Shown in pieces: positions 51,713-60,120 of a stretch of DNA of 62,121 nucleotides. Position 1 is the stretch's first letter. Each line of letters begins with the position of its first letter. The notes under the pieces were generated by a model. That model was not told the DNA's origin. It made no database searches and saw nothing but the letters and a program-made list of their open reading frames with translations. This stretch comes from an uncultured bacterium (GTDB taxonomy: Bacteria; Planctomycetota; UBA1135), in contig CALFOT010000026.1 of the NCBI GenBank assembly GCA_937919925.1, forward strand, positions 1 through 62,121, in the 5' to 3' direction. The position numbers and the translations under genes were made by a program.

Positions 51713-53148
51713 CTGATACGCACAATACCTACTCGTCTCCGCTGGCCACCCGCTATGCCAGCGCCGCGATGCAGCAGAATTTCTCTTACCGTTGCCGCTC
51801 GCTGATTTGGCGCGATTTATGGATCGCCTTAGCAGAGAGCGAACGCGAACTCGGGCTAGAGATTTCGCAGCAGCAAGTCGAGGAACTCAAAGCTTGCCGC
51901 GAAGACATCGATTTTGATCGCGTCGCCGAGTTGGAGCGCGAATTGCGTCACGACGTCATGGCCCACGTACACGCCTATGGTGAAAAAGCGCCCGGTGCCA
52001 TGCCCATCATTCATCTTGGCGCAACTTCTTGTTATGTTGCGGACGGCGCCGATTTGGTGTGTATGCAGCGCGGCTTGAAGTTGCTGCAAGCGCGGCTGGT
52101 GGGGGTGATTCGTGCGCTATCCGGCTTCGTGCGTGAACAAGCCGATCAGCCAGTGCTCGGCCTGACCCACTTTCAGCCGGCACAACCCACCACCTTAGGC
52201 AAACGCGCCTCGTTGTGGCTGCAAGACTTCCTGCTCGACTTAGAAGAGATTGAGAACGTGCTCGCCCGTCTGCCATTTCGTGGCGTCAAAGGCACCACCG
52301 GAACGCAGGCTTCTTTTTTGCAACTCTTCGCTGGTGATCACGCCAAAGTGCGCCAGTTGGATCAGCGCATCACCGAGCGTATGGGTTTTGCGCGCAGCAT
52401 TCCCGTCTGCGGCCAGACTTATCCACGGAAGTGGGATGGGGTGGTGTTGCATGCGGTTTCCGGGATTGCCGCATCCGCCGCCAAGTTTGCCGTCGATATC
52501 CGTTTGATGGCCCACCGCCGTGAGTTGGAAGAACCTTTCGGTAGCAAACAAATCGGTTCTTCCGCCATGCCATACAAGCGTAATCCCATGCGCTCGGAGC
52601 GGATTGGTGCACTCTCGCGTTATTTGTTGCATCTGGCGCCCAATGCTTTGGATACCGCGGCGAATCAATGGATGGAACGCACCCTAGATGATTCGGCCAA
52701 CCGCCGCATTGTGATTCCGGAATCCTTTCTTGCCGCCGATGCGATCCTGCTGTTGGTAGCGGATGTGGCGGGTGGTTTGGTGCCGTACCCCAAAGTACTC
52801 GCTCAAAATCTGGCCAAAGAGTTACCCTTTATGGCGACGGAAACTATTTTGATGGCGTGTGTGCAAGCCGGTGGCGATCGTCAGCAGCTCCATGAAGCGA
52901 TGCGGGTGCACAGTCATGAAGCGGCCTATCGCCTCAAAGCCGGAGATGGTCAAAATGATTTGCTCGAACGGATTGCTGCAGATCCGGCATTCGCTGCGAT
53001 TGCCGATCAACTAGAAGATTTAGTGGATGCAAAACGTTTTGTTGGGCGCGCACCCCAGCAGGTAGATGATTTTCTTACCGAAGTGGTGGAACCTTTGCTT
53101 GCTGAGCGGGCTCACATCCAAGTGCCGGAGGGGGAAATCAAAGTCTAA
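51709..53148 (+). CDS. purB: Adenylosuccinate lyase
   Basis: A 479-residue fumarase/aspartase-superfamily enzyme. HLGATSCYVADGADL, LGLTHFQPAQPTTLGKRA, FRGVKGTTGTQASFLQLFAG and the signature GSSAMPYKRNPMRSE are present. It acts twice in purine synthesis. ATG 51709 overlaps the VanZ-like stop; the longer frame runs within that gene. A bidirectional terminator follows. Confidence 0.96.
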   Translation: MTDTHNTYSSPLATRYASAAMQQNFSYRCRSLIWRDLWIALAESERELGLEISQQQVEELKACREDIDFDRVAELERELRHDVMAHVHAYGEKAPGAMPIIHLGATSCYVADGADLVCMQRGLKLLQARLVGVIRALSGFVREQADQPVLGLTHFQPAQPTTLGKRASLWLQDFLLDLEEIENVLARLPFRGVKGTTGTQASFLQLFAGDHAKVRQLDQRITERMGFARSIPVCGQTYPRKWDGVVLHAVSGIAASAAKFAVDIRLMAHRRELEEPFGSKQIGSSAMPYKRNPMRSERIGALSRYLLHLAPNALDTAANQWMERTLDDSANRRIVIPESFLAADAILLLVADVAGGLVPYPKVLAQNLAKELPFMATETILMACVQAGGDRQQLHEAMRVHSHEAAYRLKAGDGQNDLLERIAADPAFAAIADQLEDLVDAKRFVGRAPQQVDDFLTEVVEPLLAERAHIQVPEGEIKV

Positions 53149-53199
53149 ATCGCGCTAGCGAGTGAGACTGGGCAACTCAGTGGAGAGGCACCAAAAAGA

Positions 53200-53229
53200 A
53201 AACCGCCGCGCATGGCAGCGCGGCGGTTT
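53200..53229. terminator. Bidirectional intrinsic terminator after purB
   Basis: A 12-bp perfect stem (AAACCGCCGCGC with GCGCGGCGGTTT, loop ATGGCA) is flanked by A-rich and T-containing sides. It lies between purB and the convergent cysteine-rich gene and can serve both. Confidence 0.88.
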
Positions 53230-53250
53230 CAACATGAGACTCTCGGAAGC

Positions 53251-54228
53251 TTAGCCCTGTGGGGTATCGCAGCAGGAAGACTTGGTGGTGGTGGTTTCTG
53301 CAGAAGCCTTCGTTGCGCCGGTGGCTTGCGTGCTTTCGCAGGAACCGCCATCGCAGTGACCAGCCATCGAAGCTTTGATGCTCTTTAGGCAGTCATCACA
53401 GAAAGCACCTTCCGTGCAACCTTCGCAGGCTGCCCACATGGCTTTTACGGAACTATCGCAATCGCTGCACATTTTCTCAGCAGTGCAGCTTTCACAAGCA
53501 GCAGTGGCCTCCATGAGCAGCGCCTTGGTGGCCGCAGCATTGTTTTTTGCTTTCATTTCGCAGCTATCGCCACAAGCCGAAACGCCTGCATCGCAAGCAG
53601 CTTGCATGGGGCAATCGCCGCCCTCTTCACAAGCGCCAGTACCAGCCATCACGCAGCCTTCGTGCATAGCGGCAGTGGTGGTTGCCTCTGCGCTCTCGCA
53701 TGACTCACACTCGGAGGCGGACTCCATCTCACAAGAATCGCAAGCGGACTCCATCGAGGCCTGGATGGCCTGGAGGCAGTCGTCACAGAAAGCGCCTTCG
53801 GTGCAGCCTTCGCAAGCTGCCCACATGGCTTTGACGGCGGCATCGCAATCACTGCACATTTTCTCAGCGGTGCAGCTTTCACAATCAGCAGTGGCCTCAA
53901 TGAGCAGCGCCTTGGTGGCCGCAGCATTGTTTTTTGCTTTCATTTCGCAGCTATCGCCACAAGCCGAAACGCCTGCATCGCAAGCAGCTTGCATGGGGCA
54001 ATCGCCGCCCTCTTCACACGCACCGGTGCCAGCCATGACACAAGTTTCTTCCATGGAAGCTTGGCTTGCGGAGGCAGCTTTGGCACTACAAGAAGGGCAA
54101 TCCTTAGCAGGGCTAGTCAGGCTAGCAGGTGAGGCTGGACTACTTGCGCAGCAATCAGACTGGGAGTTCTGCGGGGCTTGGCAAGAAGCAACCAGCAAGA
54201 GGAGAGCAGGAAGAAGGAATCGAATCAT
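53251..54228 (-). CDS. Cysteine-rich lipoprotein with duplicated domain
   Basis: A 325-residue protein with a lipobox (LLVASC), so lipid-anchored and exported. The mature protein holds about 41 Cys in 310 residues, mostly as CxxC pairs (CESCTAEKMCSDCD, CEGCTEGAFCDDC). Two copies of a domain, 129 residues apart, are nearly identical. Acidic residues are frequent and Lys/Met-rich helices lie between. No CXXCH is present, so it is not a cytochrome. It may bind metals or use disulfide chemistry in the envelope. ATG 54228 gives the signal; the longer frame is leader. Confidence 0.75.
   Translation of the reverse strand: MIRFLLPALLLLVASCQAPQNSQSDCCASSPASPASLTSPAKDCPSCSAKAASASQASMEETCVMAGTGACEEGGDCPMQAACDAGVSACGDSCEMKAKNNAAATKALLIEATADCESCTAEKMCSDCDAAVKAMWAACEGCTEGAFCDDCLQAIQASMESACDSCEMESASECESCESAEATTTAAMHEGCVMAGTGACEEGGDCPMQAACDAGVSACGDSCEMKAKNNAAATKALLMEATAACESCTAEKMCSDCDSSVKAMWAACEGCTEGAFCDDCLKSIKASMAGHCDGGSCESTQATGATKASAETTTTKSSCCDTPQG
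53375..54042 (-). repeat. Direct 387-bp-period duplication within the cysteine-rich gene
   Basis: Copy one starts at 54042 and copy two at 53655 on the minus strand. Long stretches, such as 53521-53630 against 53908-54017, are identical or almost identical in DNA, which points to recent duplication or gene conversion. Confidence 0.88.
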
Positions 54229-54285
54229 GGGTATTGGAACTTCTGCGGATGGGAAATATTCCCAAAGATTAGGCAGAGAATGCAT

Positions 54286-54316
54286 ATTGTAGACGAATCC
54301 AACATTTTGCGACAAT
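54286..54316. promoter_or_regulatory. Superimposed bidirectional promoter
   Basis: Plus strand: TTGTAG (54287-54292), 18 nt, GACAAT (54311-54316), 7 nt before the TIM-barrel gene. Minus strand: TTGTCG (54315-54310), 18 nt, TACAAT (54291-54286), driving the cysteine-rich lipoprotein with a leader of about 50 nt. Each -35 coincides with the -10 of the other direction, and the ends ATTGT/ACAAT form an inverted repeat. Confidence 0.5.
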
Positions 54317-54323
54317 GGCCGAG

Positions 54324-55193
54324 ATGCACTTGGCCAATATCTGGTTCGGAAGACGCGCGGTGGCGCTGACAGAGCAGCTGCAACAAGCGGTTCATCTGGG
54401 GTTTGAGGGCATAGCCTTGCTCTCTGGGGGGATTTCGCGAGGGGCTGAGGAGGGCATGGAACTCCGTCACACGCAAGCAGGTACGGTGATTGCCGTCGCC
54501 GCGGATCAGCTGTTAGCCCCCCAAGCTCCCAGTATGGAGCACTTCCGCTGGCGCGAGCAAGATGTTCCCCTTCTGCTAAAGCGCCTAAACAAGCTGCAAT
54601 GCCAACACTTGTTGATCCCCAGCGGTTTTGAGGCTAGGCCGCAGGCAATCGAGCGCGGTTTGGAGCTGTTGGTGCGGGTGCGTAGTGGTGAGCGCATCGA
54701 TCCCAAATGTGCCGAAGCCCTCTATTTCGCCACGCTCGCACCTTTGGAATGGGAGCGGCAACTCATGCGCTTGGCGGCTTTCTTGTTCGCGTTGCGTCGC
54801 CAGGCACCGGGCTTGAAAGTAGCGTTGGTGCCAGATCCTTCCCCGGCAGGGCTTTTGAATCCGCAGCGTTTTGCCTTGCTCCAAGAAGAAATCCGCGCCT
54901 TAAAGGTGGGTTATTGGCACGATTCCGGGGCCATCGAAACGCGTGCTATGGCCACTGGCGAAGAACCTGGAGAGTGGTTAGATTCCTTCTCTAACATCAT
55001 GCTGGGAAGTACCTTACATGATTTCTCCGGGGGTACTACGCTACTCCCGCCGGGCCTTGGTCAAGTCGATTGGCAACTGCTCCGAGAATATATACCAAGG
55101 GCCGCAATTCAGGTGCTCACCGCTGCGCCGTCCTATCCTAGTGAGGTACTGACAGAGTCCCGCTCCGAATTGGAGTCCCACCTGCAATCATGA
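54324..55193 (+). CDS. TIM-barrel sugar-isomerase-like protein
   Basis: A 289-residue protein of the xylose isomerase/AP-endonuclease-2-like barrel type. HLANIWFGRRAVALTEQLQQ, HLGFEGIALLS, LLIPSGFEARPQA, LKVALVPDPSPAGLL and GYWHDSGAIETRA follow the expected strand-helix order. Some metal ligands of the family are visible (H, D). Substrate unknown. ATG 54324 lies 7 nt after the -10; the ATG at 54315 sits on it. It overlaps the DHH gene by four bases. Confidence 0.65.
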   Translation: MHLANIWFGRRAVALTEQLQQAVHLGFEGIALLSGGISRGAEEGMELRHTQAGTVIAVAADQLLAPQAPSMEHFRWREQDVPLLLKRLNKLQCQHLLIPSGFEARPQAIERGLELLVRVRSGERIDPKCAEALYFATLAPLEWERQLMRLAAFLFALRRQAPGLKVALVPDPSPAGLLNPQRFALLQEEIRALKVGYWHDSGAIETRAMATGEEPGEWLDSFSNIMLGSTLHDFSGGTTLLPPGLGQVDWQLLREYIPRAAIQVLTAAPSYPSEVLTESRSELESHLQS

Positions 55194-56236
55194 ACCCCGA
55201 GTTTCTAGACCGATTTGCCGCTGCATTGCCTACTTCGGGAGCCGTGTTGCTGTGCACCCACCGGCACCCGGATCCGGATGGATTAGGTGCCGTCGTCGGC
55301 CTGAGCTATTTGCTCGGCAAAAAATTTGGCCTCCACTCGGAGCTGGTTTTGGAAGGGCGTATTCGGCGCGCGGAGAACGTCGCCATGCGCCAGCTGCTGG
55401 AGATTTCCGCCTTACCCAAAGGAGGCGTGAATCCCGCGGATTACCACGGTGTGATGGTGGTCGATTCGCAGCCTGGATTTAGTCACACCCATCCTCCCGG
55501 CGGGCTGCCGGTGTTGGTGGTGATTGATCATCACGATGGTCCTGCTAGCGCAACGGGTGAGGAGCCCGCGGACTATCCCTTTCAGTGGGTTGATTCGAAT
55601 TACGGCGCGACTTCCACGATGATTTATGACTTGCTGCGGCACTATCACGTGGAGCCGGACAAACGCACCGCAACCGCTTTGTTTTGCGGCGTGCGCTATG
55701 ACACCAACAATTTGCTGCGTGGCGCCACGCCGGCCGATGAACTGGCGTTTCGTGAGCTTGAAAATCTTGCGGACCGAAAAATCATTGGCGCCATTGATCA
55801 ACCGCCCTTAACCCGCGCTTATTTCCTGCAAATGCAGGAGGCCATGGCTGCCTGCCAAGATTACGGCACCTTATTACTCACTCTCCTTCGCGAAGTACAA
55901 AGCCCAGAAGCTGTGGCCGAAGTCGCAGACTGGTTCTTGCGCTTGGAAGGGCAACAGTGGTCGTTGGCGGGTGGTGCTTGTGATGGGCGCTATCAAATTT
56001 CTTTGCGCTGCGACATGCCTGACGCAGATGCCTACCCCGCGTTGCGCTACATCATTGGCAGCGACGGTTCTTGCGGTGGCCATGGAAGAATGGCTGGTGG
56101 GCAAATTTCTTTGACCGATTTAAGCATCGACCAAGTTCGTGAACAGGTTTGCCGACGTGCCGTCGAGCTCTTCGGCCTTGCTGATGTAGAACCCGTATTC
56201 CTGGTCCCTGAGGATTCCTCGGTAAGAGAACGTTGA
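55190..56236 (+). CDS. DHH-family phosphoesterase (NrnA-like)
   Basis: A 348-residue protein. The DHH domain has CTHRHPDPDGLGAVVGLSYL, VVDSQPG, the DHH motif in VIDHHDG, and SNYGATSTMIYDLL. The C-terminal DHHA1 domain carries GSDGSCGGHGRMAGG. NrnA-type members degrade short RNAs (nanoRNA) and remove phosphate from pAp; cyclic-dinucleotide hydrolysis is another option. All manganese ligands seem present. tRNA-Gly begins 38 nt downstream. Confidence 0.92.
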   Translation: MNPEFLDRFAAALPTSGAVLLCTHRHPDPDGLGAVVGLSYLLGKKFGLHSELVLEGRIRRAENVAMRQLLEISALPKGGVNPADYHGVMVVDSQPGFSHTHPPGGLPVLVVIDHHDGPASATGEEPADYPFQWVDSNYGATSTMIYDLLRHYHVEPDKRTATALFCGVRYDTNNLLRGATPADELAFRELENLADRKIIGAIDQPPLTRAYFLQMQEAMAACQDYGTLLLTLLREVQSPEAVAEVADWFLRLEGQQWSLAGGACDGRYQISLRCDMPDADAYPALRYIIGSDGSCGGHGRMAGGQISLTDLSIDQVREQVCRRAVELFGLADVEPVFLVPEDSSVRER

Positions 56237-56261
56237 CGTCATCCAACGGGGGTCGTATCCT
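56233..56261 (+). promoter_or_regulatory. Strong promoter TTGACG-17-TATCCT of tRNA-Gly
   Basis: TTGACG (56233-56238), an ideal 17-nt spacer and TATCCT (56256-56261). A transcript would start about 7 nt before the mature tRNA 5' end. It overlaps the 3' end of the DHH gene. Confidence 0.7.
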
Positions 56262-56274
56262 TTCGCCCCGTTAC

Positions 56275-56349
56275 GCGGCTGTAGCTCAGTGGTAGAGCGC
56301 CACCTTGCCAAGGTGGCTGTCGTGAGTTCAAATCTCATCAGCCGCTCCA
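56275..56349 (+). tRNA. tRNA-Gly (anticodon GCC)
   Basis: The acceptor stem GCGGCTG pairs with CAGCCGC. The D-arm has GCTCAGTGGTAGAGC, the anticodon stem-loop is CCACC-TTGCCAA-GGTGG with GCC as anticodon, and the T-arm has GTTCAAATC. U73 and an encoded CCA complete it. It has its own strong promoter and terminator. Confidence 0.97.
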
Positions 56350-56357
56350 AAACAAAG

Positions 56358-56394
56358 AGAACCGAGTCCATTGCTGGACTCGGTTCTGCTTTTT
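56358..56394 (+). terminator. Intrinsic terminator of tRNA-Gly
   Basis: A 13-bp perfect stem (AGAACCGAGTCCA with TGGACTCGGTTCT, loop TTGC) is followed by GC and five T, 9 nt after the tRNA CCA end. This is the strongest terminator in the window. Confidence 0.95.
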
Positions 56395-56439
56395 GATGGG
56401 CCTCACTTTTGCGCGAGGACATGCGGCTAAAACTGCCGA

Positions 56440-56706
56440 TTAAGCGTCGTTTTCGGCCGCTAAATCGGCGTTGGCTTGCAGGAAAGAAATCCAGTTATCG
56501 GGTAAATCCTCCTCCGTGAAAATCGCATCCACCGGGCACTCGGGCTCGCAGGCCCCACAATCGATGCACTCTTCGGGGTGGATGAACATGGGCAAATTGA
56601 GCGTGCCAGGTTCCGGCTCAGCTTCGTAAATGCACTCAACGGGGCAGACATCCACGCAAGCGGTGTCTTTGGTGTTTACACAAGGTTCTGCAATGACGTA
56701 CGTCAT
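56440..56706 (-). CDS. fdxA: 7Fe ferredoxin ([3Fe-4S][4Fe-4S])
   Basis: An 88-residue small electron carrier. The N-terminal cluster motif has the C-x7-C-x3-CP spacing ([18 protein letters not shown]) of the [3Fe-4S] site. The second, [16 protein letters not shown], is a standard [4Fe-4S] site. It is highly acidic, as usual for this family. It may serve several redox partners, possibly including the flavoprotein that heads the electron-conduit operon, but nothing in the sequence shows this. Start ATG 56706. Confidence 0.93.
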   Translation of the reverse strand: MTYVIAEPCVNTKDTACVDVCPVECIYEAEPEPGTLNLPMFIHPEECIDCGACEPECPVDAIFTEEDLPDNWISFLQANADLAAENDA

Positions 56707-56812
56707 GAATCTGTTATTCGTTTGGGGTCAACTACGGGGGGGTGATGACCCTCCTAGGGCATGTTGATACCGCCTCAGAGCGAGGGGTCAAGTGTTTTCT
56801 TTGGCGCAACGT

Positions 56813-56818
56813 TATCCT
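56813..56818 (+). promoter_or_regulatory. -10 element (TATCCT) 8 nt before plsY
   Basis: TATCCT, 8 nt, then ATG 56827. It supports this ATG over the earlier in-frame ATG at 56761, which would add an atypical leader to PlsY. Confidence 0.45.
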
Positions 56819-56826
56819 GGCCTGGA

Positions 56827-57414
56827 ATGGGGCCCCTAGCCACTCTCGTTGGATGCGGAATTTCCGGCTATATGCTCGGTTCGGTGTCTTTTTCACTGCT
56901 GTTTGCGAAGGCGAAGGGAATTGATTTACGCACAGTTGGGAGTGGAAATCTTGGGGCCACCAACGTGGGGCGCGCGCTCGGCCGCAGACTCGGGCTGACC
57001 GTGTATTTTCTCGATATGGCCAAGGGCTTTGTGCCGGCATTTTTAGGACTGTGGCTCGACGGGCCGGAAGCAGGGGTGGCTGGCGGAGTGGGCGCCTATC
57101 TGGGCCATATCTGGCCTCTTTGGCTGCGTTTTCGTGGCGGCAAGGGAGTGGCCACGCTCAGCGGCGCGATGCTCGCCCTCCAGCCTTTGGGTTTTGTGCT
57201 TGCCGGGCTTTCTTGGCTACTTTCGGTCAAGCTGACGGGCATCGTAGCGATTGGATCGCTAGTGTTTGGCATCATGCTGCCCGTCTCGGCCTGGATTTTG
57301 GATTATCCAGATCCGGTCAAGTACTTTGCCCTCGGTGGCGGGCTGTTTCTGTTCTTCACCCATCGCGTCAATCTGCAGCGCCTGTTTTCTGGAAGGAACC
57401 GTAAAAATGGATAA
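56827..57414 (+). CDS. plsY: Glycerol-3-phosphate acyltransferase
   Basis: A 195-residue inner-membrane enzyme that acylates glycerol-3-phosphate from acyl-phosphate. YMLGSVSFSLLFAKAKGIDL, GSGNLGATNVGR, the DMAKG segment, and FRGGKGVATLSG are the conserved PlsY motifs. About five membrane segments. It overlaps gpsA by 8 nt, coupling acceptor synthesis to its use. Confidence 0.93.
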   Translation: MGPLATLVGCGISGYMLGSVSFSLLFAKAKGIDLRTVGSGNLGATNVGRALGRRLGLTVYFLDMAKGFVPAFLGLWLDGPEAGVAGGVGAYLGHIWPLWLRFRGGKGVATLSGAMLALQPLGFVLAGLSWLLSVKLTGIVAIGSLVFGIMLPVSAWILDYPDPVKYFALGGGLFLFFTHRVNLQRLFSGRNRKNG

Positions 57415-58399
57415 AAAAAGTCTCGTTATTGGCGACGGCGGCTGGGGTATGGCGCTTGCCTTGTCTCTGCACCGCGCCGGCCGCCGGGTCCATGTCTGGG
57501 GCTTCGATCCCCAGTACACCGCTGAGGTGGCCCATTCGCGGGAGAACCGCAAATTTCTCCCTGGGGTACCCATTCCCAAAGACATCCTGTGGACTTCCGA
57601 TGTCAGCGCGGCCATGGATGGGGTAGAAGAAATCTTCACCGTGGTGCCTACACAATTCCTGCGCCCAACCATGGAAAAGTTCCAAGGCAGGATTGAAAAT
57701 CTGCCCATCTTTTCGGCTTCGAAAGGTTTGGAACTTTCCACTTTGAAACGCCCGACGGAAATCTTGGCTGATATTGTTGGCTCTACTGATCGCTTAGGCA
57801 TAGTCAGTGGCCCTTCGCACGCCGAAGAAACTGCGCATGGTCTGGCTACGTCGGTGGTTGCTGCAGCCTACGAGCCGAAGTTCGCTAAGCAAATCCAAGC
57901 GCACCTGAGTAGTTCCAGCATGCGCGTCTACACCAGTACCGATTTGGTGGGTGTAGAACTGGGTGGTGCACTCAAAAACATCATCGCGCTTGGCGCTGGC
58001 ATTGCCGACGGCATCGGTTTGGGGGATAACGCCAAGGCTGCGCTGGTGTCACGGGGCTTAGTGGAGATGGCGCGTTTTGGTCGCAAGTACGGCGCGCGGC
58101 GCGAGACTTTTTTTGGTTTGTCCGGTGCGGGGGATTTGATGGTCACCTGCTATTCGCAGCATTCGCGCAATCGTTCGTTAGGCGAGCTGGTTGGCAAAGG
58201 CCAGCGCCTGAAAGATATTTTGGCCAATACGGAGAAAGTTGCGGAAGGAGTTTGGACTTGCCAAGCCATTCACAGTGCTGCGGATTCTTTAGGGATCGAT
58301 ATGCCGATCACGCAGCAGATTTACAGCATCTTGTTTGACGAAGTCGATCCTCGCGAAGCGGTCAAGAATTTGATGCAGCGTCCAACCAAAGCCGAATGA
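57407..58399 (+). CDS. gpsA: NAD(P)-dependent glycerol-3-phosphate dehydrogenase
   Basis: A 330-residue enzyme that makes glycerol-3-phosphate from dihydroxyacetone phosphate for phospholipid synthesis. The N-terminal GDGGWGMALAL (the family usually has GxGxWG), SASKGLE, GPSHAEE, the catalytic GALKNIIALGAGIADGIGLG and the LSGAGDLMVTC segments are present. ATG 57407 has GGAAGG about 10 nt upstream, one of few clear ribosome-binding sites. It lies between plsY and the M3 peptidase with overlaps on both sides. Confidence 0.95.
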   Translation: MDKKSLVIGDGGWGMALALSLHRAGRRVHVWGFDPQYTAEVAHSRENRKFLPGVPIPKDILWTSDVSAAMDGVEEIFTVVPTQFLRPTMEKFQGRIENLPIFSASKGLELSTLKRPTEILADIVGSTDRLGIVSGPSHAEETAHGLATSVVAAAYEPKFAKQIQAHLSSSSMRVYTSTDLVGVELGGALKNIIALGAGIADGIGLGDNAKAALVSRGLVEMARFGRKYGARRETFFGLSGAGDLMVTCYSQHSRNRSLGELVGKGQRLKDILANTEKVAEGVWTCQAIHSAADSLGIDMPITQQIYSILFDEVDPREAVKNLMQRPTKAE

Positions 58400-60120
58400 A
58401 AACTTCCCGCCATCCTGCTCCCGCCGCGCGTCAGCTGCCGGCTTCTTTTGCTCCAACTAGCTTCGCCGCGATTGAGCCGTGGCTGCTGGAGTTGGAGGCC
58501 CGTGATTTAAACAGTGTGGGTGAGCTCGAAGCGTGGTTGCTGGATCGTTCCGAATTGGATTCCGCGATTGCCGAGGAGGCTTTGCAGCGGATGTTTGCCA
58601 ACTCTTGTCATACCGATGACCAGCACGCCGAGGCCGCACACATGGAGTACCAAACCAAGGTATTGCCGGCCATCAAGCCGCTTGATGATCGTTTGGATAA
58701 GAAATATTTGGCCTGTCCGCTGCGCGCGCAGTTAGATCAACAACAGTGGTCGGTTTACGATCGTGATGTGGAGCTTGGCGTGCAATTATTTCGCGAGGAA
58801 AACGTCGCGCTCGAAGCGGAAGAAGAAGAAGTGGCCAATCGTTATGCACAAGTCATCGGCGCGATGACCGTGGATTTTGATGGCGAAGAACGTACCCTGG
58901 CAGCGCTTGGCACGTATGCGGAAAACCCCGATCGCCAAGTGCGGGAAGATGCGTGGAAAGTGGCCGTCGCGCGGCGCTTGGTGGATAAGGGCGAGTTGGA
59001 TACGGTTTTTGATGCGCTGGTGATTCTGCGGCAAAAACAAGCGGCAAATGCTGGTTTTGACAACTACCGCGATTACATGCACTTGGCCAAGGGGCGTTTC
59101 GATTACACTCCGGCAGATTGTTTGGCATTCCATAAGAACGTTGAAAAGTTCGTGATGCCAGTGATGAAGCGTATGCAGGAATATCGCCAGGCACAACTTG
59201 GTGTTAGCGCGCTGCGACCTTGGGATTTGGCAGTAGATTTGGAGCAGGCAGCGGCCTTCGAACCTTTTCACGATGTGGACAGCCACGTGGATGTTGCGGC
59301 CAAGTTACTCGCCAAGGTTGATCCGCAGTTCGACGAAGAGCTACGTTGGTTGTACGCCGAAGGTTTGTTCGATTTGAGCACGCGTCCGCACAAAGCGCCC
59401 GGTGGTTATATGGATACTCTGGAGCGCCGCCGCGTGCCGTTGATTTTCGCCAACTCGGGGACCACCCACAGCGATGTAGAAACTTTGGTGCATGAGGGAG
59501 GCCACGCGTTGAATGCTTTGCTCGCGCGCGACTTGGAGCCGGTGGCTTACCGCATGCCACCGTTGGAGTTTGCCGAAGTGGCTTCGATGGGGCTGGAGGC
59601 GCTCGCCATGGAGCATTTGCCGGCGGTTTATCCGGCTGCAGACGCGCGGCGGGCGCGTGTTGCTTCGCTGGAATCCATGGTTACGACTTTCCCGTGGGTG
59701 GCTACGATTGACGCTTTCCAACAATGGATTTACACCGATCCCGCCCACGATTGTCAAAGCCGTGAAGCGAACTGGTTGAAGATTCAGAGTCGCTTCAGCG
59801 GCAATGTGGATTGGACCGGATTCGCAGCCGAACGCGCCGCTTTGTGGCAACGTCAACTGCACTTGTATCAAGTGCCGTTTTATTACATCGAATATGCGCT
59901 CGCGCAGATGGGTGCTCTGCAGTTGTGGATTCACTATCGCCAAAATCCTGCCGCCACCGTCGCGGCCTACAAAAGGGCGCTAGCTTTGGGTGGCTCGGTG
60001 AAGTTGCCGCAGTTGTTTGAGGCCGCAGGTTTGCAGTTCGATCCGCGTGGTGATGGCCTACAAGAATGGATGGCTGAGGTCGAAAGCGCTTGGCGCGCGG
60101 AGCTCGGCTTGGCCTCATGA
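58396..60120 (+). CDS. M3-family oligoendopeptidase (PepF-like)
   Basis: A 574-residue cytoplasmic zinc peptidase. The HEGGH zinc motif is at residues 366-370 (LVHEGGHALNALLA), with the third ligand Glu in EFAEVASMGLEAL about 25 residues later. GRFDYTPADCLAFHKNVEKF and YYIEYALAQMGALQLW are also typical of M3B enzymes. It degrades short peptides. It overlaps gpsA and the phosphatase gene by four bases each. Confidence 0.92.
   Translation: MKTSRHPAPAARQLPASFAPTSFAAIEPWLLELEARDLNSVGELEAWLLDRSELDSAIAEEALQRMFANSCHTDDQHAEAAHMEYQTKVLPAIKPLDDRLDKKYLACPLRAQLDQQQWSVYDRDVELGVQLFREENVALEAEEEEVANRYAQVIGAMTVDFDGEERTLAALGTYAENPDRQVREDAWKVAVARRLVDKGELDTVFDALVILRQKQAANAGFDNYRDYMHLAKGRFDYTPADCLAFHKNVEKFVMPVMKRMQEYRQAQLGVSALRPWDLAVDLEQAAAFEPFHDVDSHVDVAAKLLAKVDPQFDEELRWLYAEGLFDLSTRPHKAPGGYMDTLERRRVPLIFANSGTTHSDVETLVHEGGHALNALLARDLEPVAYRMPPLEFAEVASMGLEALAMEHLPAVYPAADARRARVASLESMVTTFPWVATIDAFQQWIYTDPAHDCQSREANWLKIQSRFSGNVDWTGFAAERAALWQRQLHLYQVPFYYIEYALAQMGALQLWIHYRQNPAATVAAYKRALALGGSVKLPQLFEAAGLQFDPRGDGLQEWMAEVESAWRAELGLAS

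Noticed and set aside
53375-54292. A 305-codon plus-strand open frame opposite the cysteine-rich gene
   Set aside because: It is the antisense of a repetitive, low-complexity gene. Its product is a Ser/Gln/Ala repeat without signal or motif, while the minus frame has a lipobox and structured repeats.
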